Shown here: positions 33,352 through 40,680 of the stretch, one piece after another | How positions within the stretch are numbered: the first letter of the stretch is position 1 | Layout of the letters: each line of letters opens with the position of its first letter | From: Streptomyces camponoticapitis | GTDB lineage: Bacteria > Actinomycetota > Actinomycetes > Streptomycetales > Streptomycetaceae | Direction of reading: 5' to 3' | Assembly (NCBI RefSeq): GCF_014646115.1 | Contig: NZ_BMMV01000037.1 | Location: forward strand, 1 to 52,625 | Length of the DNA: 52,625 nt | Translations under genes and position numbers: made by a program | The notes under the pieces: generated by a model | Told to the model about the DNA's origin: nothing | Databases searched by the model: none | Seen by the model: only the letters and a program-made list of their open reading frames with translations

Positions 33352-34001
33352 GCCGTGGCCTCCAGGGGCGCGGCGGGCCGGCCGGCCAGGTCGCGCGACC
33401 AGTTGCGCAGCCCGATGAGGCACAGGGTCAGGAAGCCCACGTACAGGATCGACGTCAGGTAGAGGTCCTTGTGCGCGTAGAGCGGGATGTAGACGACGTC
33501 GGCCGCGATCCACAGCCACCAGGACTCCAGCCGCTTACGGCACTGCCCGTACGTCGCCATCAGCGACAGCGCGGTGGTGACGGCGTCCCAGAAGGGGACC
33601 GTCGAGGAGGTCTGGTGGTCGAGCAGCAGCGTGAGTCCGAGAGTGCCCACCGCCCCCGCCACGAGCAGCCAGCCCCACTCGGTGCGCGTCGTGCGGCGCA
33701 CCGGGAGAGTCGATGAACCTGGTCCACCCCCGTGGGTCCAGGTCCACCAGCCGTACGTGGCGAGGGCGATGAAGACGACCTGCAGCCCGGCGTCGGCGTA
33801 GAGGCCCGCCTGGCTGAACAGCAGGATGAAGAAGAGGTTGTTGGCGATGCCGATCGGCCAGTTGGCGATGTGCTGGCGGGCGACGAGCCAGACGCAGAGC
33901 GCTCCGCTGCCGAAGCCGAGCACCTCGGTCCAGCTCACCGGGGTGTCGAGAACGGTCACCAGCGGCTGCTGCAACGGGTCGAGGAAATCCGCGAGGCTCA
34001 C
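33348..34001 (-). CDS. pnuC: PnuC-family nicotinamide riboside transporter
   Basis: A 217-aa membrane protein. GTG 34001 has AAGGAGG at 5-nt spacing; the upstream GTG 34022 overlaps the operator and is less likely. It shows PnuC features: WTEVLGFGSGALCVWLVARQ, NWPIGIANNLFFILLF, TYGWWTW and ESWWLWIAADVVYIPLY, with about seven helices. It imports ribosylnicotinamide for the NadR-like kinase encoded by the coupled next gene. Confidence 0.9.
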   Translation of the reverse strand: MSLADFLDPLQQPLVTVLDTPVSWTEVLGFGSGALCVWLVARQHIANWPIGIANNLFFILLFSQAGLYADAGLQVVFIALATYGWWTWTHGGGPGSSTLPVRRTTRTEWGWLLVAGAVGTLGLTLLLDHQTSSTVPFWDAVTTALSLMATYGQCRKRLESWWLWIAADVVYIPLYAHKDLYLTSILYVGFLTLCLIGLRNWSRDLAGRPAAPLEATA

Positions 34002-34011
34002 GCCCGCCTCC

Positions 34012-34056
34012 TTAATAGTCACATTGACTATAAAGGCGGACCGGCGTGCCCCGCAA
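34012..34056 (-). promoter_or_regulatory. pnuC operon promoter with NrtR-like palindromic operator
   Basis: ATAGTCA-CAT-TGACTAT (34015-34031) is a perfect 7-bp inverted repeat with a 3-nt spacer. On the minus strand TATAGT (34027-34032) is a good -10 and TTGCGG (34051-34056), 18 nt upstream, a fair -35. The operator covers the -10 and the expected start site, just before the pnuC SD, so binding would repress. The regulator encoded by the operon itself is the natural ligand-responsive candidate. Confidence 0.65.
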
Positions 34057-34062
34057 GCGAAA

Positions 34063-34090
34063 AAGCCCGCGGCCTCAAGGCCACGGGCTT
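34063..34090 (-). terminator. Terminator after rluB
   Basis: A 12-bp stem (34063-34074 with 34079-34090, one mismatch) with loop TCAA, 37 nt past the rluB stop and flanked by A/T runs on one side. It isolates the pnuC operon from the segregation operon. Confidence 0.7.
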
Positions 34091-34126
34091 CTCCCGCCTG
34101 CTGCGGTTCCGGTCGAACTGGTCTGC

Positions 34127-35329
34127 CTACAGGCCGACTTCCTGCATCAGCATGCCGACCTCCGTGTTGGTGAGACGGCGCAGCCAGCCGGACTTCTGGT
34201 CACCCAGCGGGATCGGTCCGAACGCCGTCCGGACCAGACGGTCGACGGGGAAGCCCGCCTCGGAGAGCATGCGGCGCACGATGTGCTTGCGGCCCTCGTG
34301 GAGGACCACCTCGACCAGATAGTTCTTCCCGGTGTTCTCCACGACACGGAAGTTGTCGGCGCGGGCGTAGCCGTCCTCCAACTGGATGCCGTCCTTGAGC
34401 CGCTTGCCCAGATCACGCGGCAACGGGCCCTGGACGGCGGCGAGATAGGTCTTCTTCACGCCGTACCTGGGATGCGTGAGGCGGTGGGCCAGCTCACCGT
34501 GGTTGGTGAGCAGGATGATGCCCTCGGTCTCGGTGTCCAGCCGGCCCACGTGGAACAGCCGGGTCTCGCGGTTGGTGACGTAGTCGCCGAGGTTCTGCCT
34601 GCCGTCCGGGTCGCCCATCGTGGAGACGACACCGGCGGGCTTGTTCAGCGCGAAGAAGAGATGCGACTGTGTGGCGACGGTCAGCCCGTCGACCTTGATC
34701 TCGTCCCGGTGCGGGTCGACACGCATGCCCTGTTCCATGACGATCTCGCCGTTGACCTCGACGCGCGCCTGCTCGATCAGCTCCTCGCAGGCCCGCCGCG
34801 AACCCATGCCGGCCCGCGCGAGGATCTTCTGCAGCCGCTCGCCCTCCTGCTCGGCGCCGGGGTTGGTCCTCGGGGTCCTGATCTCCGGCTTGTCGGCGTA
34901 CCGGTCACGGTTGCGCTGCTCGATCTTGGCGTCCAGCTCGCGCGGGCGCGCGGGCTTGCCCTGGGCCCGGCGCTTGGCCGCGATGCTCGGGGCCTTGGGG
35001 CCGCCCTTGGCACCGCCCCGGGCCGCCGCGCCACGGCCGCCGCCCGACGGGCCGCCGGAGCCGCCCTGGCCGCCACCCTGGCCGGCGCCGGGACCGCCGC
35101 GCCCGACGTCGTAACGGCGCTCCTCGGGACGCGGCGTACCCTCACGCTTCGGCTGCTTGTCGCCGCGCGAGCCGGCGCCGCCGCCGCTCCCCCGGCTCCC
35201 GGCGCTCCCCCCGTTGCCGCCGCGACCGCCGCCGGCCCTCGACTGGGGTTTGCCGCCCGCGGCTCCCCGGCCGCCGCCGCCACTCCGGTTGCCGCTGCCG
35301 CTTCCGCTGTTCCTGCCGTTGCTTCGCAT
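34127..35329 (-). CDS. rluB: rRNA pseudouridine synthase, RluB/RsuA family
   Basis: A 400-aa protein. ATG 35329 overlaps the scpB stop by one base (TGATG). Residues 1-115 are a Gly/Arg/Ser-rich extension (RGG-like), then an S4 domain (RLQKILARAGMGSRRACEELI) and the synthase domain with catalytic Asp in GRLDTETEGIILLTN and VREGRKHIVRRML-type motif (HEGRKHIVRRML). It isomerises a uridine in 23S or 16S rRNA. The extension is longer than in E. coli RluB. Confidence 0.9.
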   Translation of the reverse strand: MRSNGRNSGSGSGNRSGGGGRGAAGGKPQSRAGGGRGGNGGSAGSRGSGGGAGSRGDKQPKREGTPRPEERRYDVGRGGPGAGQGGGQGGSGGPSGGGRGAAARGGAKGGPKAPSIAAKRRAQGKPARPRELDAKIEQRNRDRYADKPEIRTPRTNPGAEQEGERLQKILARAGMGSRRACEELIEQARVEVNGEIVMEQGMRVDPHRDEIKVDGLTVATQSHLFFALNKPAGVVSTMGDPDGRQNLGDYVTNRETRLFHVGRLDTETEGIILLTNHGELAHRLTHPRYGVKKTYLAAVQGPLPRDLGKRLKDGIQLEDGYARADNFRVVENTGKNYLVEVVLHEGRKHIVRRMLSEAGFPVDRLVRTAFGPIPLGDQKSGWLRRLTNTEVGMLMQEVGL

Positions 35330-35964
35330 CAAATGTCCGTCTTGTCGTCTGCGTGAGTGTCCGGGGCGTACGGTGCGTCCGGATCGAACGACGGAACGCC
35401 TTCCAGGGTGTCGGCCTCGATCGCGTCCGCCTCCGGAAGGAAGGGCGCGAGTTCCGGAAGCTCGTCCAGACCGCGCAGGCCCATCCGCTCCAGGAAATAG
35501 TTCGTCGTCCTGTACAGGATCGCACCTGTTTCGGGTTCCGCTCCCGCCTCCTCGACCAGACCGCGCTGGAGGAGGGTCCGCATGACCCCGTCACAGTTCA
35601 CTCCGCGTACGGCCGAGACCCGGGACCGGCTGACCGGCTGGCGGTACGCCACGACCGCCAGGGTCTCCAGCGCGGCCTGGGTGAGGCGGGCCTGCTGGCC
35701 GTCGAGTACGAAGCCCTCGACCGCCTCCGCGTACTCGGCCCGCGAGTAGAAACGCCAGCCGCCCGCGACGAGGCGCAGCTCGAATCCGCGTCCCTGGACG
35801 GTGTACTCGTCGGCCAGCTCGCGCAGGGCGTCCGCCACCGCCCTGCGCGGCCGGTCCAGGACCTTGGCCAGGTGCTCCTCGGTCGCAGGCTCGTCGATGA
35901 CCATGAGGACCGCCTCCAGGGCGGGCTTGAGATCGAGGTCGGCGACCGTCCGTTGCTCGCTCAC
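35329..35964 (-). CDS. scpB: Segregation and condensation protein ScpB
   Basis: A 211-aa winged-helix protein: LKPALEAVLMVIDEPATEEHLAKVL and LTQAALETLAVVAYRQPVSRSRVSAVRGVNCDGVMRTL (in pieces) are typical ScpB. It binds ScpA as a dimer in the SMC condensin complex. ATG 35964 overlaps the scpA stop by 4 nt. Confidence 0.93.
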   Translation of the reverse strand: MSEQRTVADLDLKPALEAVLMVIDEPATEEHLAKVLDRPRRAVADALRELADEYTVQGRGFELRLVAGGWRFYSRAEYAEAVEGFVLDGQQARLTQAALETLAVVAYRQPVSRSRVSAVRGVNCDGVMRTLLQRGLVEEAGAEPETGAILYRTTNYFLERMGLRGLDELPELAPFLPEADAIEADTLEGVPSFDPDAPYAPDTHADDKTDI

Positions 35965-37286
35965 GCCATCTCCTCGCTCGTGTCCGTCGCGTCGTTCGTC
36001 CGCTTCGTGTCCTTCGTGTCCTTCGCATCCGTCACGGGGTCGGGCGGACGGTCGAACTCGTCCGTCACCCGCGGCGGCTCGTCGTCGTCCCCGCCCGTCC
36101 AGCGCACCATCAGTGAGCCCAGGGCCTCGTCCTGGTCGAGAGCCACCGCCTTCTCCCGGTAGAGCTCCAGCAGGGCGAGGAAGCGCGCCACGACGGTGAG
36201 CGTGTCCGGGGCGTCCTCGGCGAGTGTCAGGAAACTCACCTCGCCGGCCGCCCGCAGCATCGCCACGACGATCCCCGCCTGCTCCTGGACGGAGACGAGC
36301 GGCGCGTGGATGTGGTCGATGTACACCTGCGGCTTGGGCTTGGGCTGCATCGCCTTGACCGCGAGCCGGGCGAAGCCCTCGGGGCCGATGCTGATGACGA
36401 CCTCGGGGAGCAGCGCGGCGTGGTGCGGTTCCAGGCCGACGGTACGGGGGTAGCGCCGTGACTCGGAGTCGAGCCGGGTGCTGAGGATCTCGGCGATCTG
36501 CTTGTACGCGCGGTACTGGAGCAGCCGGGCGAAGAGCAGGTCCCTGGCCTCCAGCAGCGCCAGGTCGCCCTCGTCCTCCACGTCGGCGGACGGCAGCAGG
36601 CGTGCCGCCTTCAGGTCGAGGAGCGTCGCCGCGACGACCAGGAACTCGGTGGTCTGGTCGAGGTCCCAGTCGGGGCCCATGGCGCGTATGTGCACCATGA
36701 ACTCGTCGGTGACCTTCGAGAGCGCGACCTCGGTGACGTCCATCTTGTGCTTCGAGATCAGTTGGAGGAGCAGATCGAACGGCCCCTCGAAGTTCGCGAG
36801 CCGGACGGTGAACCGCCCGTCGTCGGGCTCGGGTTCACCGTCGGCCGCCGGGACGGCTTCGGACTCGGTGTCCGCGTCCGGTACGGGCGGGGGTTCCGGC
36901 TCGGACTCCGGCTCCGGCACAGGTTCGGGGGCCGGCTCCGGTACGAGCTCAGGTTCCGGCTCGGCAGCAGGCGCGGGTAGGTGCACGGCCTCCGGGTCGG
37001 GGCCCTGCTCGGCCACCGGCTCCGGCTCCGGCCCCGATACAGGTTCGGGGCCCGGCTCCGGCTCCCGCTTCGGCACAGGTTCGGGGCCCGGCTCCCGCTC
37101 GGCGGCGGGCTCGGGTACGTGCACGGCCTCCGGGCCGGGACCCGGCTCCTCCGCCGCGGGCTCCACGACCACCGGCGCCGCCGGCTCCACCGCCGTCGGG
37201 GGCTCGGCCGCCCCACCGCCCGCCCCCGGCCCGCGGCCCAGCGCGCGGCGGGGCGAGCGGGCTGTGGGTTCGTCGGTCGGCGGCAT
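35961..37286 (-). CDS. scpA: Segregation and condensation protein ScpA (kleisin) with acidic N-terminal extension
   Basis: A 441-aa protein, much longer than the usual 250-270 aa. Residues about 25-150 are a Pro/Glu repeat extension (EPEP, VPEP units). The kleisin core begins at FTVRLANFEGPFDLLLQLI and includes MDVTEVALSKVTDEFMVH and ATLLDLKAARLLP. It bridges the SMC heads. The C-terminus is Asp/Thr/Lys-rich. The extension looks disordered. Confidence 0.92.
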   Translation of the reverse strand: MPPTDEPTARSPRRALGRGPGAGGGAAEPPTAVEPAAPVVVEPAAEEPGPGPEAVHVPEPAAEREPGPEPVPKREPEPGPEPVSGPEPEPVAEQGPDPEAVHLPAPAAEPEPELVPEPAPEPVPEPESEPEPPPVPDADTESEAVPAADGEPEPDDGRFTVRLANFEGPFDLLLQLISKHKMDVTEVALSKVTDEFMVHIRAMGPDWDLDQTTEFLVVAATLLDLKAARLLPSADVEDEGDLALLEARDLLFARLLQYRAYKQIAEILSTRLDSESRRYPRTVGLEPHHAALLPEVVISIGPEGFARLAVKAMQPKPKPQVYIDHIHAPLVSVQEQAGIVVAMLRAAGEVSFLTLAEDAPDTLTVVARFLALLELYREKAVALDQDEALGSLMVRWTGGDDDEPPRVTDEFDRPPDPVTDAKDTKDTKRTNDATDTSEEMA

Positions 37287-37334
37287 GGCGGTCCTGGAGG
37301 CGGGAGGGCGGGTCTCGGTCCGCCGAGGCTACCT

Positions 37335-37946
37335 TCAGCGCCCGCGCAGGCGCCGTACGAGAATGCTCGCGTCGCCGCGCGACTCCAGGTCGGCCAGGAC
37401 CACGGCGACCGCCTCGCGGACGATCCGCCCCCGGTCCACGGCGAGACCGTGCTCGCCGCGCAGCACCAGACGCGCGTGCTCCAGGTCCATCAGCTCCTCG
37501 GCGGAGACGTAGACCGTGATCTTCTCGTCGTGCCGTTCGCGCCCGCTGGGGCGGCGATTGGCGCCGCGGCCCCCTCGGCGGCGCTGACCGCCCTGCTGGC
37601 CGGCCGCGGCCGTACCACCGTTGTTGCCACCCGTGCCGCCGCCGCTGTCCTGCGATCCCTGCGACCGGCGCTGCGGCTGGTCCCGTTCGGGGGTACGGCT
37701 GCGGGAGGTGGCCGACGAGTCCGCGTCGGTCGCCGAGTGCTCCTGGGCCGGCGCGGGTGCGGGCGCCGCCGCCTGCGCGGCCCCCGGCTGTTCGGCGCCC
37801 GGGTCGCTCTCCTGGGCCGGTGCCGGGACCCGCGGCTCACCGTTCGCGGTACGCCGCCGGTCTCCCGGTGAGGAGGCCTGGAGCGCCATGCCCCCGGTCG
37901 TACGGAACAGCTCGTCGGCCCCGGGCAGACTCACTCGGCGTGACAC
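37335..37946 (-). CDS. RHH-like DNA-binding partner of ParA
   Basis: A 203-aa protein starting at GTG 37946 (GGAGG 10 nt upstream), overlapping the parA stop by 16 nt; GTG 37934 with GTGA overlap is an alternative. Residues 1-130 are a low-complexity Ala/Pro/Gln then Gly/Arg stretch; the C-terminal 65 residues (DEKITVYVSAEELMDLEHARLVL, GRIVREAVAVVLADL; in pieces) resemble ribbon-helix-helix or coiled ParA-associated modules. It is probably the DNA-binding partner for the orphan ParA. Confidence 0.6.
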   Translation of the reverse strand: MSRRVSLPGADELFRTTGGMALQASSPGDRRRTANGEPRVPAPAQESDPGAEQPGAAQAAAPAPAPAQEHSATDADSSATSRSRTPERDQPQRRSQGSQDSGGGTGGNNGGTAAAGQQGGQRRRGGRGANRRPSGRERHDEKITVYVSAEELMDLEHARLVLRGEHGLAVDRGRIVREAVAVVLADLESRGDASILVRRLRGR

Positions 37947-39097
37947 CGGGCGAGCACCTCCCTGGCGAGCTGGCGGTAGGCGGCGGCGCCGACGGAGTTG
38001 GAGGCGTAGGTGGTGATGGGCTCACCGGCGACGGTGGTCTCCGGGAAGCGCACGGTCCGCCCGATCACCGTGTGGTAGACGTGATCGTCGAAGGCCTCGA
38101 CGACCCGCGCCAGGACCTCGCGGCTGTGGACCGTGCGGGAGTCGTACATCGTGGCGAGGATGCCGTCGAGCTCCAGCTCCGGGTTGAGCCGCTCCTGGAC
38201 CTTCTCGATGGTCTCGGTCAGCAGTGCCACTCCGCGCAGCGCGAAGAACTCGCACTCCAGCGGGACGATCACCTTGTGCGCGGCGGTCAGCGCGTTCACG
38301 GTCAGCAGACCGAGCGACGGCTGGCAGTCGATCACGATGTAGTCGTAGTCCTGCATGAGCGGCTTGAGCGCCCGCTGGAGCGTGGACTCCCTGGCGACCT
38401 CGCTCACCAGCTGCACCTCGGCCGCCGAGAGGTCGATGTTGCTCGGGAGGAGGTCCATGTTGGGCACGGCGGTCTTCAGGAGCACCTCGTCGGCCGACAT
38501 GCCCCGCTCCATGAGCAGGTTGTAGACCGTGAGGTCGAGCTCCATCGGATTGACCCCGAGCCCGACGGACAGGGCGCCCTGCGGGTCGAAGTCCACGAGC
38601 AGCACGCGCCGGCCGTACTCCGCGAGCGCGGCGCCCAGATTGATGGTCGACGTGGTCTTGCCGACGCCGCCCTTCTGGTTGCACATCGCGATGATCTTCG
38701 CGGGGCCGTGGTCGGTGACCGGGCCGGGGATCGGGAAGTACGGCAGGGGACGCCCGGTTGGGCCGATTCGCTCGCGGCGCTGTCTTGCCGCGTCGGGCGC
38801 GAGCGTGGCCGCGTACTCGGGATCGGGCTCGTACTCGGCGTCAGGGTCGTAGAAGTGCCCCTCGGGCACCTCGTCGAAGTCGGCGAAGTGGGTGGACTCT
38901 CGGCCACTCTCGTTGCCGGCCATGGCGTTCACGTGTTGGCCGTCCATCGTCTGGTGGGCTGTCGTCATGTGCTGATGGGTGGTGAAGGTGCGGACAGCGA
39001 CGGAGCCGACGGCCTCTAGCCCGGACGACGGGCTCTGGTGGCCCATCGCAGGCATTCCTGGTTGACCACCCCCGGGAGTAAATGTCGACTCATTCAC
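37931..39097 (-). CDS. parA: Orphan ParA-family ATPase
   Basis: A 388-aa protein (GTG 39097, AAGGAGG 11 nt upstream). Deviant Walker A KGGVGKTTSTINLG near residue 140, DFDPQGALSVGLG, and Walker B DYIVIDCQPSLG. About 125 residues precede the Walker domain. It is not the oriC-proximal ParA because no parB or rnpA/gid neighbourhood is present. It heads the scpA-scpB-rluB operon. ATP-driven DNA or complex positioning is inferred. Confidence 0.88.
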   Translation of the reverse strand: MNESTFTPGGGQPGMPAMGHQSPSSGLEAVGSVAVRTFTTHQHMTTAHQTMDGQHVNAMAGNESGRESTHFADFDEVPEGHFYDPDAEYEPDPEYAATLAPDAARQRRERIGPTGRPLPYFPIPGPVTDHGPAKIIAMCNQKGGVGKTTSTINLGAALAEYGRRVLLVDFDPQGALSVGLGVNPMELDLTVYNLLMERGMSADEVLLKTAVPNMDLLPSNIDLSAAEVQLVSEVARESTLQRALKPLMQDYDYIVIDCQPSLGLLTVNALTAAHKVIVPLECEFFALRGVALLTETIEKVQERLNPELELDGILATMYDSRTVHSREVLARVVEAFDDHVYHTVIGRTVRFPETTVAGEPITTYASNSVGAAAYRQLAREVLARCHAE

Positions 39098-39360
39098 AAG
39101 TCGTCTTACCTCCTTGGACGTGACCAGGAAACTTATCGATAGGTCAGCGTGGCACCATGCCGACGGTTGGCGACTCTATGGCGTGTCACCACTCCGCAGC
39201 AACACAATCCGCCGGACCCGGCCCGATGTGTCGGCAACCGAACACCCTTGTGTCAAGGGCGCGCAGGGCTCCGTCGGCGCGCCTCACACGGGTGGAAAAG
39301 GGTTAAAGGGTTACGTTCGAGGCGAGTTGAACAACGGCCCGGAAGTGGCCGGACACACAG

Positions 39361-39393
39361 CCGGCCGGACCTTGCCGAGCAAGATCCGGCCGG
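39361..39393 (-). terminator. Terminator after ald
   Basis: A 14-bp stem (39361-39374 with 39380-39393, one mismatch) with loop CCGAG, 32 nt past the ald stop. The rest of the 39098-39424 gap is the parA upstream region (AT-rich with TATCGATA and repeated AAGGGTTA); no gene seen. Confidence 0.7.
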
Positions 39394-39424
39394 GGGCGCG
39401 AGGTTGACGGGCGCCGTTGACGGG

Positions 39425-40540
39425 TCAGCCCAGAACCGTTGCCAGTTCGGCGTACGGAAGACCGTGCGCCTCGGCCACGGAACCGTAAGTGACCTGCCCG
39501 TCATGGGTGTTGAGGCCCTTCGCGAGCGCCGGGTCGCGGCGCAGCGCCTCGGTCCAGCCGAGGTCGGCGAGAGCCACGATGTAGGGAAGCGTGGCATTGG
39601 TCAGCGCGTAGGTGGAGGTGTTGGGGACGGCACCCGGCATGTTGGCGACGCAGTAGAACACCGAGTCATGGATCCGGAAGGTCGGCTCGGCGTGGGTGGT
39701 GGGGTGCGAATCCTCGAAGCAGCCACCCTGATCGATTGCAATGTCGACAAGTACACTTCCGGGCTTCATCTTGGCCACGAGCGCGTTGGTGACCAACTTC
39801 GGCGCCTTCGCTCCGGGGATGAGAACGGCGCCGATGACGAGGTCGGCCTCGACGACCGCCCGCTCCAGTTCGTACGCGTTGGAGACGATGGTCTGCACCT
39901 TTGTGCCGAAGATCTTGTCGGCCTCGCGCAGCTTGTCGACGTCCCGGTCGAGCAGCGTCACATGGAAGCCCATGCCGACGGCGATCTGGGTCGCGTTCCA
40001 GCCGGAGACGCCGCCGCCGATGACGACGGCGCGGCCCGGAGCCGTACCGGGAACGCCGCCGGGCAGCACGCCACGGCCGCCGACCGAGCGCATCAGGTGG
40101 TACGCGCCGACCTGCGGGGCCAGCCGGCCGGCGACCTCGGACATCGGGGCGAGCAGCGGGAGGCGGCGGTTCGCGGTCTCGACGGTCTCGTACGCGATGG
40201 CGGTGGTACGGGACTTCAGCAGCGCGTCCGTGCACTCGCGGGAGGCCGCGAGATGCAGATACGTGAAGAGGGTCTGGTCCTTGCGGAGGCGGTGGTACTC
40301 CTCGGCGATGGGCTCCTTGACCTTGAGCACCAGGTCGGCGGTGGCCCAGACGGCGTCGGCGGTGGGCAGGATCCGGGCGCCCGCGGCGGTGAACTCCGCG
40401 TCCGTGATCGAGGAGCCGGCGCCGGCGTCCCGCTCGATGGCGACCTGGTGGCCGTGGCGCACGAGTTCGTGCACTCCGGCGGGGGTGATGGCCACCCGGA
40501 ACTCGTTGTTCTTGACCTCGCGGGGGATGCCGACGAGCAC
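39425..40540 (-). CDS. ald: Alanine dehydrogenase
   Basis: A 371-aa protein, matching the mycobacterial length from GTG 40540; GTG 40549 would add three residues. Motifs: VGIPREVKNNEFRVA at the N-terminus, catalytic Lys/His in LKVKEPIAEEY and FTYLHLAAS, NAD-binding GGGVSGWNATQIA, and DIAIDQGGCFE. It interconverts alanine and pyruvate with NAD/NADH and is often induced by alanine or low oxygen. A good promoter lies upstream. Confidence 0.93.
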   Translation of the reverse strand: MLVGIPREVKNNEFRVAITPAGVHELVRHGHQVAIERDAGAGSSITDAEFTAAGARILPTADAVWATADLVLKVKEPIAEEYHRLRKDQTLFTYLHLAASRECTDALLKSRTTAIAYETVETANRRLPLLAPMSEVAGRLAPQVGAYHLMRSVGGRGVLPGGVPGTAPGRAVVIGGGVSGWNATQIAVGMGFHVTLLDRDVDKLREADKIFGTKVQTIVSNAYELERAVVEADLVIGAVLIPGAKAPKLVTNALVAKMKPGSVLVDIAIDQGGCFEDSHPTTHAEPTFRIHDSVFYCVANMPGAVPNTSTYALTNATLPYIVALADLGWTEALRRDPALAKGLNTHDGQVTYGSVAEAHGLPYAELATVLG

Positions 40541-40639
40541 GATGATCACGGTCCTTGGCTCAGGGGTTACTCGGGCAATGCCCTACAAACCCATACGCCG
40601 AGGGCGCATCGGAAGGCATCGCTGACTTACGACAGAGCC

Positions 40640-40667
40640 AGTCTAATGAAGGACTTCTCGCTGTCTA
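40640..40667 (-). promoter_or_regulatory. Probable ald promoter
   Basis: On the minus strand TAGACA (40662-40667), a 16-nt spacer and TAGACT (40640-40645) form a good -35/-10 pair, giving a leader of about 90 nt before ald. Confidence 0.45.
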
Positions 40668-40680
40668 GCCTTGCAAAGCA

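Noticed and set aside
37931..39097. The orphan parA as the oriC partition gene with parS sites
   Set aside because: No parB homologue and no GTTTCACGTGAAAC-like site is visible; neighbours are scpAB.
39130..39145. DnaA-box-like TTATCGATAGG in the parA upstream region
   Set aside because: Differs from TTGTCCACA at several positions and occurs alone.
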